Assembly (NCBI RefSeq): GCF_900094595.1
Contig: NZ_FMAD01000002.1
Span: 186,001 to 250,000, forward strand
Length of the DNA: 64,000 nucleotides
Direction of reading: 5' to 3'
Source: Cupriavidus alkaliphilus
GTDB taxonomy: Bacteria; Pseudomonadota; Gammaproteobacteria; Burkholderiales; Burkholderiaceae
The notes beneath the pieces are model-generated. The model ran no database searches. It had not been told where the DNA came from and saw nothing but the letters and a program-made list of their open reading frames with translations. Positions within the stretch are counted from its first letter, which is position 1. The number at the start of each line of letters is the position of its first letter. Positions 52,512 to 61,456 of the stretch are shown here, in pieces. The translations under genes and the position numbers were made by a program.

Positions 52512-52710
52512 GGCTTTCCTTGACAGGTTTGCAAAGGAGCCGTGCCTCGGGCGGACACAGCCGTCATGGCACCGGGCAGGTGCCGATGAAGCCATTGTGG
52601 ACAATCGGCCACCGGCCAGCAATCCACTTCGAAAAAATTTGGGGTGCGAATTTAAAACGTTTAATTGATCGCGACATGTGCGCCATGGCACACGTCTTCG
52701 CCGGCCAGGT

Positions 52711-53775
52711 TCAGGCGTCGCCGAACAGTTCGCCGCCGTCGCCAGCCATGCCTTGCGGGCTGGCCAGGCCGAAATGCCGGTAGGCCGCCGCTGTGGCGAC
52801 GCGCCCGCGCGGGGTGCGCTGCAGATAGCCCTGCTGGATCAGGTAGGGCTCGAGCACGTCCTCGATGGTGTCGCGTTCTTCGCCGATGGCGGCGGCAAGG
52901 TTGTCCACCCCGACCGGGCCGCCGCCGAACTTGTGCAGCACCGCCTCGAGCAGCTTGCGGTCCATCAGGTCGAAGCCGACGCGGTCGACATCGAGCATGG
53001 CCAGTGCGGCATCGGCCATCTGGCGCGTGATGGTGCCGTCGCCCTTGACCTCGGCGTAGTCGCGCACCCGGCGCAGCAGCCGGTTGGCGATGCGGGGCGT
53101 GCCGCGCGCGCGCCGGGCGATTTCCAGCGCGCCTTGCGGATCGATGCGGGCGTGCAGCAACTGCGCCGAGCGGCTGACGATGCGGGCCAGCTCCTCGGCG
53201 GTGTAGAACTCCAGCCGCGCAACGATGCCGAAGCGGTCGCGCAGCGGGTTGGTCAGCATGCCGGCGCGCGTGGTGGCGCCCACCAGCGTGAACGGCTGCA
53301 GGTCCAGCTTGACCGAGCGCGCCGCCGGGCCTTCGCCGATCATGATGTCGATCTGGTAGTCCTCCAGCGCCGGGTACAGGATTTCCTCGACCACCGGCGA
53401 GAGCCGGTGGATCTCGTCGATGAAGAGGACGTCGTTGGCTTCCAGGTTGGTCAGCAGCGCGGCGAGATCGCCGGGGCGCTCCAGCACCGGGCCCGAGGTC
53501 TGGCGCAGGTTGACCCCCATCTCGCGCGCGATGATGTGGGCCAGCGTGGTCTTGCCCAGCCCGGGCGGGCCGAACAGCAGCACGTGGTCGAGCGCCTCGC
53601 GGCGCTTGCGCGCCGCGTGCATGAAGATGTCCAGCTGGCCGCGCACCTTTTCCTGGCCGACATACTCGTCCAGCAGCTTGGGCCGCAGTGCGCGCTCGAA
53701 CGCCTCCTCCTGCGACGAGGCGGGGGTGGCGGCGATCACGCGGGAGGGGGCGGCAAGCTTGTCTGTTTCGATCAT
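52711..53775 (-). CDS. ruvB: Holliday junction branch migration ATPase RuvB
   Basis: 354 residues. Walker [10 protein letters not shown] (69-77), Walker B with DEIH (120-123), sensor/Arg-finger region [18 protein letters not shown], and the C-terminal winged helix ([20 protein letters not shown]). It drives branch migration with RuvA. The ATG at MIETDK was chosen over an upstream ATG in a non-conserved stretch. It lies 70 bp after ruvA. Confidence 0.97.
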   Translation of the reverse strand: MIETDKLAAPSRVIAATPASSQEEAFERALRPKLLDEYVGQEKVRGQLDIFMHAARKRREALDHVLLFGPPGLGKTTLAHIIAREMGVNLRQTSGPVLERPGDLAALLTNLEANDVLFIDEIHRLSPVVEEILYPALEDYQIDIMIGEGPAARSVKLDLQPFTLVGATTRAGMLTNPLRDRFGIVARLEFYTAEELARIVSRSAQLLHARIDPQGALEIARRARGTPRIANRLLRRVRDYAEVKGDGTITRQMADAALAMLDVDRVGFDLMDRKLLEAVLHKFGGGPVGVDNLAAAIGEERDTIEDVLEPYLIQQGYLQRTPRGRVATAAAYRHFGLASPQGMAGDGGELFGDA

Positions 53776-53845
53776 GGTGGTCAGGGGCCCGGACAGCGGC
53801 AACAATGCGCCATTCTACGCGCCATTTTGCGGCGCAACCCCGGGC

Positions 53846-54427
53846 TCAGCCCTTCGACAGCGCCTTCAGCGCCAGCTTGATGCCCTCGGACACCCCGGTG
53901 CCGGCCGGCACCTGCTTGATCGCGGCCGCGGCCTCCTTCTCCGAGTAGCCCAGCGCCAGCAGCGCATTGAGCACGTCGACGGCACTGTCTGGCACCGCCG
54001 CCGCGCCGGGCGCGTGGCCCAGTTCCGCGCCCAGCTTGCCCTTGAGCTCCAGCAGCAGCCGCTCGGCGGTCTTCTTGCCGATGCCGGGGATGCGCGTCAG
54101 GCGCCCGGCTTCCTGCAGCGTGATCGCCTGCGCCAGCTCGGGCACGGACATGCCCGACAGCACCGCCAGCGCCATGCGCGCGCCGATGCCGGTGATCTTG
54201 ATCAGCTCGCGAAAGGTGTTGCGCTCGGCCGCGCTGCCGAAGCCGTACAGCAGGTGCGCATCCTCGCGCACGATCAGCTGCGTCAGCAGGGTCACTGGCT
54301 GGCCCACCGCGGGCAGGTTGTAGAAGGTGCTCATCGGCACGTCGACCTCGTAGCCGACGCCGTGGCAGTCGACCAGCAGGTGCGGGGGATTCTTCTCGAT
54401 AAGGGTGCCGGCGATGCGTCCGATCAT
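53846..54427 (-). CDS. ruvA: Holliday junction DNA-binding protein RuvA
   Basis: 193 residues. [21 protein letters not shown] is the usual start; domain I OB fold, domain II with two helix-hairpin-helix motifs ([15 protein letters not shown] and [16 protein letters not shown]), and domain III that contacts RuvB ([14 protein letters not shown]). It binds four-way junctions as a tetramer. Confidence 0.97.
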   Translation of the reverse strand: MIGRIAGTLIEKNPPHLLVDCHGVGYEVDVPMSTFYNLPAVGQPVTLLTQLIVREDAHLLYGFGSAAERNTFRELIKITGIGARMALAVLSGMSVPELAQAITLQEAGRLTRIPGIGKKTAERLLLELKGKLGAELGHAPGAAAVPDSAVDVLNALLALGYSEKEAAAAIKQVPAGTGVSEGIKLALKALSKG

Positions 54428-54492
54428 GGTGCGGGAACAGGAGGTCAGGAAAGAGGCGGCCGCCAGTGTAGCGCGGCGGCCGCCCGGCCGGC

Positions 54493-55734
54493 TCAGCGCG
54501 CCGTATCGACGGCGCGCCGGCCCAGCGCCGGGTCGTCGGTGAAGAAGCCATCGATGCCGGCCGCGACGAAGGCCTGCACTTCGCGCTCCATGCCCGCCGG
54601 GCTGCGCGTGGCCTCGTCGCCGCCGCTCTGCAGCGCCTTGGGCAGGAAGTTGTTTTCCGGGCGGAAGGTGTATGGGTGGACAAAGAGCCCGGCGGCATGG
54701 GCCTGCTGTACCACCGCGGTCGGCGCGCCCAGGGCACCCTGCGCATCGCGGGGTACGACGCTGCTTTTCTCGGGGCCGATGCCGTCGGCGTAGGCCGCGA
54801 CTTCGCGCAGGCCGGTCGTGCTCAGCATGTCGCCGAAGGTGCGGCCGTCGCCGGCCAGCTTCCAGTCGGCCGGGCCCTTGCGCGGGTTGCCGATCAGCTG
54901 GACCAGCTTGACGTTGGGCAAGCCGTTGCCCAGCGTGCGGCGCAGCGCGCGCAGGCTGCCGCTCTCGAAACACTGGATGAACACCGGCGCGCTGCGCAGG
55001 TAGGGCTGCGCCCGCACCGCCGCGGCGAGCTTGTCCTCGAGCGGCAGGCCGATGCCGCGGAAGTAGCTGGGATGCTTCAGCTCTGCATAGATGCCGACGG
55101 GTTTGCCGGTGCGCAGCGCGGCCTGCTCGGCCAGGCGCACGATCTCGTCGAAGGACGGCACCTCGAACTGGTCGTTCAGGCGCGCATTGGCCGGGCGCAG
55201 GCGCGGGATGCGCTCGCGCGCGCGCAGCGTCTTCAGCTCGGCCAGCGTAAAGTCCTCGGTGAACCAGCCCGTCAGGCGCTCGCCGTCGATCACCTTGGTG
55301 CGCTTGCGCTCGGCGAACTGCGGCAGTTCGGCCACGTTGGTGGTGCCGGTGATGTCGTTCTCGTGGCGCGCCACCAGCACGCCGTCGCGCGTCATGACGA
55401 GGTCGGGCTCGATCGCGTCGGCGCCGTCCTCGATCGCCTTGGCATAGGCGGCCAGCGTATGTTCCGGACGCAGCGCGCTGGCACCGCGGTGCGCGATCAC
55501 CAGCGGCTTGGGCGGCGGCGCCGCCACCGCGGCCGGCGCGCTCGCGGCGGGCGCCGGCGCCGGCCCAGCCGGCGGTGCGGCGCGCTTGGGGCGCGGCGCC
55601 GTGGCGCAACCGGCGGCCAGCGCCGCGCATGCGGCGGCGGCGACGGTCGGCAACAGCCAGCGGCGGCAGGCGGCAACGACACGGGCGAGGCTGGCGCGCG
55701 GGCGCGGCGCGCGCAGTCGGGACTGGCTAGGCAT
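54493..55734 (-). CDS. Glycerophosphodiester phosphodiesterase, lipoprotein
   Basis: 413 residues. A long N-region, a hydrophobic stretch and the lipobox LAAGC indicate a lipoprotein; an Ala/Pro linker follows. The GDPD domain shows [31 protein letters not shown] (catalytic His pair and metal Glu/Asp). It resembles periplasmic GlpQ, which releases glycerol-3-phosphate from phospholipid head groups. It is inserted between ruvC and ruvA, which is unusual. Confidence 0.88.
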   Translation of the reverse strand: MPSQSRLRAPRPRASLARVVAACRRWLLPTVAAAACAALAAGCATAPRPKRAAPPAGPAPAPAASAPAAVAAPPPKPLVIAHRGASALRPEHTLAAYAKAIEDGADAIEPDLVMTRDGVLVARHENDITGTTNVAELPQFAERKRTKVIDGERLTGWFTEDFTLAELKTLRARERIPRLRPANARLNDQFEVPSFDEIVRLAEQAALRTGKPVGIYAELKHPSYFRGIGLPLEDKLAAAVRAQPYLRSAPVFIQCFESGSLRALRRTLGNGLPNVKLVQLIGNPRKGPADWKLAGDGRTFGDMLSTTGLREVAAYADGIGPEKSSVVPRDAQGALGAPTAVVQQAHAAGLFVHPYTFRPENNFLPKALQSGGDEATRSPAGMEREVQAFVAAGIDGFFTDDPALGRRAVDTAR

Positions 55735-55818
55735 GCAGCGTTCCTGTGGTGGGACCAAGCCCCGATTGTAAAAGACGCGCAAGCGTGCAGGCGGCAACGG
55801 CAGCTGCGGCCGGCGTGT

Positions 55819-56364
55819 TCAGCCGACCAGGCGTCCGCGCCGCACGCGCATGCCCTTGCGCACCAGTTCGGGCGCCAGGCCGGCGAGCGTGCCCAGGGTA
55901 TCGCCGCCGTTGGCATGGCAGATTGCCACGCCCAGCGCATCGGCCGCATCGCTGCCGGGCTGGCCGGGCAGCATCAGCAGCCGCGTCACCATTTCCTGCA
56001 CCTGCGCCTTGTTGGCGCGGCCATAGCCGACTACCGCCACCTTGAGCTGCAGCGCGGTGTACTCGAACACCGGCAGGCCGTAGCCCACCAGCCCGCAGAT
56101 CGCCGCGCCGCGGGCCTGGCCGAGCAGCAGCGTGGACTGCGGGTTGACGTTGACGAAGACCTTCTCGATCGCCGCGCAGTCGGGTGCATAGGTCCGCGAC
56201 ACTTCGCTGATGCCGTCGTACAGCGTCTTCAGCCGCTCCGGCAGGTTGGCATTGCCATCGCTCTTGATCGTGCCCGAGGCGATGTAGGCAAGCTTGTTGC
56301 CCTGCTTCTCGATCACGCCGAAGCCGGTGGTGCGCAGGCCGGGGTCGATGCCTAGGATTCGCAT
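55819..56364 (-). CDS. ruvC: Crossover junction endonuclease RuvC
   Basis: 181 residues. Starts [16 protein letters not shown] with catalytic D7; the other acidic residues lie in [14 protein letters not shown] and [16 protein letters not shown]. The RNase-H fold resolves Holliday junctions as a dimer. It is separated from purH by 170 bp holding a REP element. Confidence 0.96.
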   Translation of the reverse strand: MRILGIDPGLRTTGFGVIEKQGNKLAYIASGTIKSDGNANLPERLKTLYDGISEVSRTYAPDCAAIEKVFVNVNPQSTLLLGQARGAAICGLVGYGLPVFEYTALQLKVAVVGYGRANKAQVQEMVTRLLMLPGQPGSDAADALGVAICHANGGDTLGTLAGLAPELVRKGMRVRRGRLVG

Positions 56365-56481
56365 GGGGATGGGGTAGGGAGGACGCCGACTAGTGTATTG
56401 CTTTTTGCGCGGAGGGCTGGGCGGCGTAGCCCTTGAGGCGAGGCAGAATCTGAGAGGGCCTTCGAATGGGCCTGTTGCAGG

Positions 56482-56510
56482 CTCCCTCTCCCGCAGGCGG
56501 GAGAGGGGAG
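56482..56510. repeat. REP-like palindrome, copy 2
   Basis: GCTCCCTCTCCCGC-AG-GCGGGAGAGGGGAGC in the ruvC-purH gap, nearly identical to the copy at about 22.3 kb. The stem is about 14 bp with one extra G. Confidence 0.75.
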
Positions 56511-56534
56511 CAAACCGGCGGGATGCCGGCCTGC

Positions 56535-58109
56535 TTAATGGCGGAAATGCCGCGTGCCCGTCAGCACCATCGCAATGCCGCGCTCGTCGGCGGCGGCAAT
56601 CACTTCATCGTCGCGCACCGAGCCGCCCGGCTGGATCACGCAGGTCGCGCCCGCATCGACCACCACGTCGAGGCCGTCGCGGAACGGGAAGAACGCGTCC
56701 GATGCCACCGCCGAGCCGGCCAGGGTCAGGCCGGCGTTCTGCGCCTTGATGCTGGCGATGCGGGCCGAATCGACGCGGCTCATCTGGCCGGCGCCCACGC
56801 CCAGCGTCATGCCGCCGCCGCAGAACACGATGGCGTTGGACTTGACGAACTTGGCCACGCGCCAGGCAAACATCAGGTCGTCCATTTCCTTCGGCGTCGG
56901 GTGGCGGCGCGTCACCACGCGCAGCTCGGACGGCTGCACGTTCTTGGCGTCCGGGCTCTGCACCAGCAGGCCGCCGCCGACGCGCTTGAAGTCAAACTGG
57001 TTGATGCCCTTGCCCAGCGGGATCTCGAGCAGGCGCACGTTCTGCTTGGCCGCGAACACGGCGCGCGCGGCGGCGCTGAACGACGGCGCGATCAGCACTT
57101 CGACGAACTGCTTGGCCACGGCCTGCGCGGCGGCTTCGTCCAGCTCGACGTTGAAGGCGATGATGCCGCCGAAGGCCGAGGTCGAGTCGGTCTTGAAGGC
57201 CTTGTCATACGCTTCCAGCGCGCTCGCGCCCAGCGCCACGCCGCACGGGTTGGCGTGCTTGATGATGACGCAGGCGGCGCCCGCGGCGGCGTCGAACGAC
57301 TTCACGCATTCCCACGCGGCATCGGCGTCGGCGATGTTGTTGTACGACAGCTCCTTGCCCTGCAGCTGCACGTAGTTGGCCAGCGCGCCGTCGACCGCCT
57401 TCAGGTCGCGGTAGAACGCCGCCGACTGGTGCGGGTTCTCGCCGTAGCGCATTTCCTGCACCTTGTCGAAGGCCAGGTTCAGCGTCTGCGGGTAGGCGCT
57501 GCGGGCCTGGTGCGACTTGTCGGCACCGAGGCTGGTCAGGTAGTTGGTGATGGCGCCGTCGTACTGCGCGGTGTGCGCGAACACCTTGGTGGCCAGGCGG
57601 AAGTTGGTGTCGTAGCCGACGCTGTTGCCGTTGGCGCGCATTTCATCGAGCACCACGGCGTAGTCGGCCGGGTCGACGATCACGGTCACGTCGCGGTGGT
57701 TCTTGGCCGCCGAGCGCAGCATGGTCGGGCCGCCGATGTCGATGTTCTCGATCGCGTCCGGCAGCGTGCAGTCATCCTTGGCCACGGTCTCCTGGAACGG
57801 GTACAGGTTCACCACCAGCAGGTCGATGGTGGGGATATTGTGTTCGGCCAGCGCGGCCATGTGCTCGGGCAGGTCGCGGCGCGCCAGGATGCCGCCGTGG
57901 ACCTTGGGGTGCAGCGTCTTGACGCGGCCGTCGAGCATTTCCGGGAAGCCGGTGTAGTCGGCCACCTCCGTCACGGGCAGGCCGCTGTCGGCCAGCAGCT
58001 TGGCGGTGCCGCCGGTGGAAAGCAGCGTCACGCCGAGCGCGTTCAGTTCGCGCGCGAATTCGACGATGCCGGTCTTGTCGGAAACGGAGAGTAGGGCTTG
58101 CTTGATCAT
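56535..58109 (-). CDS. purH: Bifunctional AICAR transformylase / IMP cyclohydrolase
   Basis: 524 residues. The N-terminal IMP cyclohydrolase domain begins [23 protein letters not shown] with [11 protein letters not shown]; the C-terminal AICAR formyltransferase domain includes [28 protein letters not shown] and [12 protein letters not shown]. It performs the last two steps of IMP synthesis. It follows fis by 22 bp on the minus strand. Confidence 0.97.
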   Translation of the reverse strand: MIKQALLSVSDKTGIVEFARELNALGVTLLSTGGTAKLLADSGLPVTEVADYTGFPEMLDGRVKTLHPKVHGGILARRDLPEHMAALAEHNIPTIDLLVVNLYPFQETVAKDDCTLPDAIENIDIGGPTMLRSAAKNHRDVTVIVDPADYAVVLDEMRANGNSVGYDTNFRLATKVFAHTAQYDGAITNYLTSLGADKSHQARSAYPQTLNLAFDKVQEMRYGENPHQSAAFYRDLKAVDGALANYVQLQGKELSYNNIADADAAWECVKSFDAAAGAACVIIKHANPCGVALGASALEAYDKAFKTDSTSAFGGIIAFNVELDEAAAQAVAKQFVEVLIAPSFSAAARAVFAAKQNVRLLEIPLGKGINQFDFKRVGGGLLVQSPDAKNVQPSELRVVTRRHPTPKEMDDLMFAWRVAKFVKSNAIVFCGGGMTLGVGAGQMSRVDSARIASIKAQNAGLTLAGSAVASDAFFPFRDGLDVVVDAGATCVIQPGGSVRDDEVIAAADERGIAMVLTGTRHFRH

Positions 58110-58131
58110 GGCAGTGGGAAACGCTTCAAAT

Positions 58132-58365
58132 TCAAAGTAAACCGTGCTGCTGCAGCTTCTTGCGCAGCGTATTGCGATTGATGCCCAGGTAGGCGGCCGC
58201 CAGCGACTGGTTGCGCTCGGCGCGCACCATCACGGCTTCCAGCAGCGGCCGTTCGACCGCCTCGAGCACCATGTTGTACATGTTCGACGGCTCTTCGCCG
58301 TCCAGGTCGCGAAAGTACGTATCCAGGCTTTCCCGGATGCACTGGTCGATAGCGTTGCGGCTCAT
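58132..58365 (-). CDS. fis: DNA-binding protein Fis
   Basis: 77 residues, shorter than enterobacterial Fis but usual for betaproteobacteria. The C-terminal helix-turn-helix is [26 protein letters not shown]. Fis bends DNA and adjusts expression with growth phase. Its start overlaps the dusB stop (ATGA), the classic dusB-fis pairing. Confidence 0.96.
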   Translation of the reverse strand: MSRNAIDQCIRESLDTYFRDLDGEEPSNMYNMVLEAVERPLLEAVMVRAERNQSLAAAYLGINRNTLRKKLQQHGLL

Positions 58366-59423
58366 GCGGCAAGCAACTCCCCGTTTTTGTTGTTGTTCGC
58401 TTCGTCTTTGTCTTGCGCCGCGTCGTCGACATACACCAGCCGGTCGGAAATCTGCGCCTGCTCGTCAAAGAAAGCATTGACCGCGGCCAGCTGCTCGGCG
58501 GTGCTTTCCAGCGTGTTCATGCGGTGGCGGAACAGGTTGGCGCCGCGCAGCCCGCGCGTGTACCAGGCAATGTGCTTGCGCGCGGTGCGCACGCCGGTGA
58601 ACTCGCCGTAGAAGGCGTAGTGGTCTTCCAGGTGCGCGTTCATGATGGCGCGGATCTCGGCGACTTCCGGCGACGGCAGCATCTCGCCGGTCTTCAGGAA
58701 ATGCTCGATCTCGCGGAACAGCCAGGGCCGGCCCTGCGCCGCGCGGCCGATCATGAGCGCGTCGGCGCCGGTCAGCGCCAGCACCTCGCTGGCCTTCTGC
58801 GGCGTGGTGATGTCGCCGTTGGCGACCACCGGGATCGACAGCTCTGCCTTGACCGCGGCAATGGTCTCGTACTCGGCGTCGCCGTGGTACAGGTCGGCGC
58901 GCGTGCGGCCGTGGATGGTCAGCATGCTGATGCCGGCGTCCTCGACCATGCGCGCGATGCGCAGCGCATTGCGGTTTTCGCGGTTCCAGCCGGTGCGGAT
59001 CTTGAGCGTGACCGGCACGCGCTCGCCTACGGCGGCGACCACCGCCTCGACGATGCGCACCACCAGCGGCTCGTTCTGCAGCAGGGCCGAGCCGGCGGCG
59101 ACGTTGCACACCTTCTTGGCCGGGCAGCCCATATTGATGTCGATGATCTGCGCGCCGCGGTCGACGTTGTAGCGCGCCGCCTCGGCCATCATCGACGGCT
59201 CGGCGCCGGCGATCTGCACCGCGATCGGTTCGACCTCGCCGGCGTGGTTGGCGCGGCGCATGGTCTTCTCGCTCTTCCACAGCTGGGCGTTCGAGGCGAC
59301 CATTTCCGACACCGCGTAGCCCGCGCCCAGCTGCTTGCACAGCTGGCGGAAGGGACGGTCCGTCACGCCCGCCATCGGGGCGACAAACAGGTTGTTGCGG
59401 AGTTGGTGAGGTCCGATCTGCAC
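58362..59423 (-). CDS. dusB: tRNA-dihydrouridine synthase B
   Basis: 353 residues from a GTG start. FVAPMAGVTDRPFRQLCKQLG opens the FMN barrel; DINMGCPAKKV carries the catalytic Cys, and KIRTGW, TIHGRTR and VANGDI (phosphate binding) follow. It reduces uridine in the tRNA D-loop. The upstream 334 bp has a long spaced inverted repeat that may belong to its leader. Confidence 0.95.
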   Translation of the reverse strand: MQIGPHQLRNNLFVAPMAGVTDRPFRQLCKQLGAGYAVSEMVASNAQLWKSEKTMRRANHAGEVEPIAVQIAGAEPSMMAEAARYNVDRGAQIIDINMGCPAKKVCNVAAGSALLQNEPLVVRIVEAVVAAVGERVPVTLKIRTGWNRENRNALRIARMVEDAGISMLTIHGRTRADLYHGDAEYETIAAVKAELSIPVVANGDITTPQKASEVLALTGADALMIGRAAQGRPWLFREIEHFLKTGEMLPSPEVAEIRAIMNAHLEDHYAFYGEFTGVRTARKHIAWYTRGLRGANLFRHRMNTLESTAEQLAAVNAFFDEQAQISDRLVYVDDAAQDKDEANNNKNGELLAA

Positions 59424-59576
59424 GGCGGTGGTCGCGGTTGTGGCGGTTGTAGCGGTGAAAGGGGCGGTCCTGGCGACCCGTCACGGCAATCCCGGCTGCG
59501 CGCGGCACGCCATGCGCCGCGACGGACCGGGACAGCCTGCCCTGAGGCCGGAGGGAAACAGAGACGAAACGGAAAA

Positions 59577-59621
59577 ACATGTCCCTGCCGAAACTGCTGC
59601 CGGCGGTGGATCGGGACATGT
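59577..59621. promoter_or_regulatory. Spaced inverted repeat upstream of dusB-fis
   Basis: ACATGTCCC and GGGACATGT, perfect 9-bp arms with a 27-bp spacer, about 150-200 bp upstream of the dusB start. Either two operator half-sites or the stem of an mRNA leader. Confidence 0.45.
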
Positions 59622-59710
59622 GCGAGGGCAGGATTCTACCGCCAATCGGTCGCCGTTGCCCAAGATTTGAGCATCCACGGCGCGGGGCGCCGGTGACCGT
59701 GGTGTCCTGC

Positions 59711-59746
59711 CGCACCGCCAGTGGCGCAAGCGCCACTGGCGGTGCG
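59711..59746. repeat. Perfect 17-bp stem palindrome after ubiH
   Basis: The arms are 59711-59727 and 59730-59746 with only 2 bases between; core CGCCAGTGGCGC. It lies 11 bp after the ubiH stop. No T-run follows on the minus strand, so it is more likely a 3'-end stabiliser or an extragenic palindrome than a classic terminator. Confidence 0.65.
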
Positions 59747-59757
59747 CGGCCGGCCAT

Positions 59758-60996
59758 TCAACGGCGCATGCCGAACATCATGTGGCGGGCCAGCGCGTGC
59801 CGCAGCGGCGGCAGGCATGCCAGCGCCGCCAGCGACGCGCCCCGTGCATGGGCCGCGAGCGGGTAGGCCACGCCGAACACGCGCGGCAGCAGGTCGGTCA
59901 CGCCGATGGTGACGGCGCGGTCGAGGCGGTGGCGGGCCGCGAACGCCTGCAGCGCTTGCGGGGTGCAGGCGCCGCGCAGCGAGTCGGCCAGCGCAAAGGC
60001 ATCGCGCAGGCCCAGGTTCAGCCCCTGTCCGGCCACCGGATGCAGCGTCTGCGCGGCATTGCCGACCGCGACCACGCGCCCGTTGACCGTGACCGGCGCG
60101 GCGTTCAGCCCCAGCGGGAAGGCATGGCGCTTGCCCGCCAGCGTGAACTGGCCCATGCGGTCGCCGAAGACGCGGCCCAGCTCCGCGGCAAACTGCGCGT
60201 CCGGCAGCGCGATGCGGCGCGCGGCCTGTTCCGGCGGGCAGCACCACACCAGCGCGTAGCCGGGCGTGCCGTGTTCCTCGTGCGGCAGCAGCGCCAGCGG
60301 GCCTTCCTCGGTAAAGCGCTCCCAGGCCCAGCCGGGCTGCGGGCGCGAGCAGGTCACATGGGCGATCACCGCGGTCTGGCGGTAGTCGCGCGTGCGCGCG
60401 CCGCGGCCCTGGTGCGCGGCCTGTTCATGGAACAGCCCGCCCTCGGCCTGCACCGCCACGCGCGCGGCAAACCGCGCCGCCTGGCCGTCGTGGCCCGTGC
60501 CCTCCAGATGCACGATGCCGGCGTCCGCCACGTCCGCGGCGCGCGGCACCGGATCCTGCTCGATCCGCTCGATGCGGGTTTCGAAGACCCGCCGAAGCTG
60601 GTCTGCGCCGGCCGCCTGCGCGGCCTGCGCCAGCGCCCGCTCGAGCACGTTGCACAGCTCGCCGTAGCGCACCACGTAGCCGAGCGCGGGCACGCCGTAG
60701 TCGTCATGGTGCAGGCGGACATGGCCGAAGCGGCCGCGCTGCGACACATGGATATGCTCGATCGGGCTGCCCTGCACCGGCCACGCGCCGATCTGCTCGA
60801 GCAGCTGGCGGCTGCCGTGCGACAGCGCGATCGCACGCGGGTCGCGCGCCGCGCGCGCCGGCGTGGCGGCGTCGACCAGCACGATGCGCCAGCCGGTGGT
60901 GCGCAACAGCTGGCAAGCCAGCGCCAGTCCGACCGGGCCGCCGCCGACGATGGCGATATCGGCCGGGCCGTCGAAATCAGGCTGCGGGGCCGCCAT
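59758..60996 (-). CDS. ubiH: FAD-dependent ubiquinone biosynthesis hydroxylase (UbiH family)
   Basis: 412 residues. The FAD-binding fold opens with IAIVGGGPVGLALACQLL; the second motif is GNAAQTLHPVAGQGLNLGLRDAFAL with the Asp of the GD-like site replaced in the GNAAQ form common to UbiH/UbiF. It hydroxylates the ring of a ubiquinone precursor in an O2-dependent step. UbiH, UbiF and UbiI are hard to separate by eye, so the exact position is uncertain. It overlaps the 3' end of the small upstream gene by 20 bp. Confidence 0.85.
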   Translation of the reverse strand: MAAPQPDFDGPADIAIVGGGPVGLALACQLLRTTGWRIVLVDAATPARAARDPRAIALSHGSRQLLEQIGAWPVQGSPIEHIHVSQRGRFGHVRLHHDDYGVPALGYVVRYGELCNVLERALAQAAQAAGADQLRRVFETRIERIEQDPVPRAADVADAGIVHLEGTGHDGQAARFAARVAVQAEGGLFHEQAAHQGRGARTRDYRQTAVIAHVTCSRPQPGWAWERFTEEGPLALLPHEEHGTPGYALVWCCPPEQAARRIALPDAQFAAELGRVFGDRMGQFTLAGKRHAFPLGLNAAPVTVNGRVVAVGNAAQTLHPVAGQGLNLGLRDAFALADSLRGACTPQALQAFAARHRLDRAVTIGVTDLLPRVFGVAYPLAAHARGASLAALACLPPLRHALARHMMFGMRR

Positions 60997-61456
60997 TGTC
61001 ACGGTCTCCTGCCTGGTCTGCGTCGGTTCCGGGCCGGGCTTCGGTGCCGCGCTTCCAGCAGATCGCGTCCGAGCGCGACTTGCCGGCCGCGACGTCGCGC
61101 AGCGCGTTGTCGAGCTTCTGCTGGTTGAAGCCCGGCAGCGCGCGCAGCTGCTCCAGCAGCGCGGCATGGTTGGCGGCATCGAACGGCACCACGCAGCCCT
61201 GACCAGAGTCCGGCGCGCCGATCAGGATCAGCCAGGCCCTGCCGGCCCATGGCGCGCGGTCGGAGACCCGCACCACCACGCGCTCGAGCACGTTCCAGGC
61301 GAGCTCCTCGCGCTGGCCGTCGGGGCGGTGCACCACCACGCGGTCGTCGTACAGGTTGACGATGAACGGTTCGGACGGATCGGGTCGCCGGGCACTGCCG
61401 GCCTGGTCGCGGGCGCCGCCCTGGCCCGGCAGGATCCTGCGCAGCCAGCCGATCAT
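60977..61456 (-). CDS. Small protein of unknown function between pepP and ubiH
   Basis: 159 residues. MIGWLRRILPG, then a basic linker and a compact domain (EPFIVNLYDDRVVVHRPDGQREELAW, VVVRVSDRAPWAGRAWLILIG, LPGFNQQKLDNALRD). It resembles proteins found at this place in other betaproteobacteria, but I know no function. The start overlaps the pepP stop (ATGA) and the stop overlaps the ubiH start, so all three are translationally coupled. Confidence 0.75.
   Translation of the reverse strand: MIGWLRRILPGQGGARDQAGSARRPDPSEPFIVNLYDDRVVVHRPDGQREELAWNVLERVVVRVSDRAPWAGRAWLILIGAPDSGQGCVVPFDAANHAALLEQLRALPGFNQQKLDNALRDVAAGKSRSDAICWKRGTEARPGTDADQAGDRDNGGPAA

Larger units (their letters stand above)
59424..59757. 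other. 334-bp gap between dusB and ubiH
   Basis: No protein gene can be supported here. It holds a 9-bp inverted repeat with a 27-bp spacer near the middle and a perfect 17-bp stem near the ubiH end. The dusB-fis promoter must also lie here or further upstream, but I cannot name its boxes with confidence. Confidence 0.6.

Noticed and set aside
59428..59670. An 80-codon frame between dusB and ubiH
   Set aside because: No ribosome binding site and no recognisable protein; the region holds inverted repeats instead.
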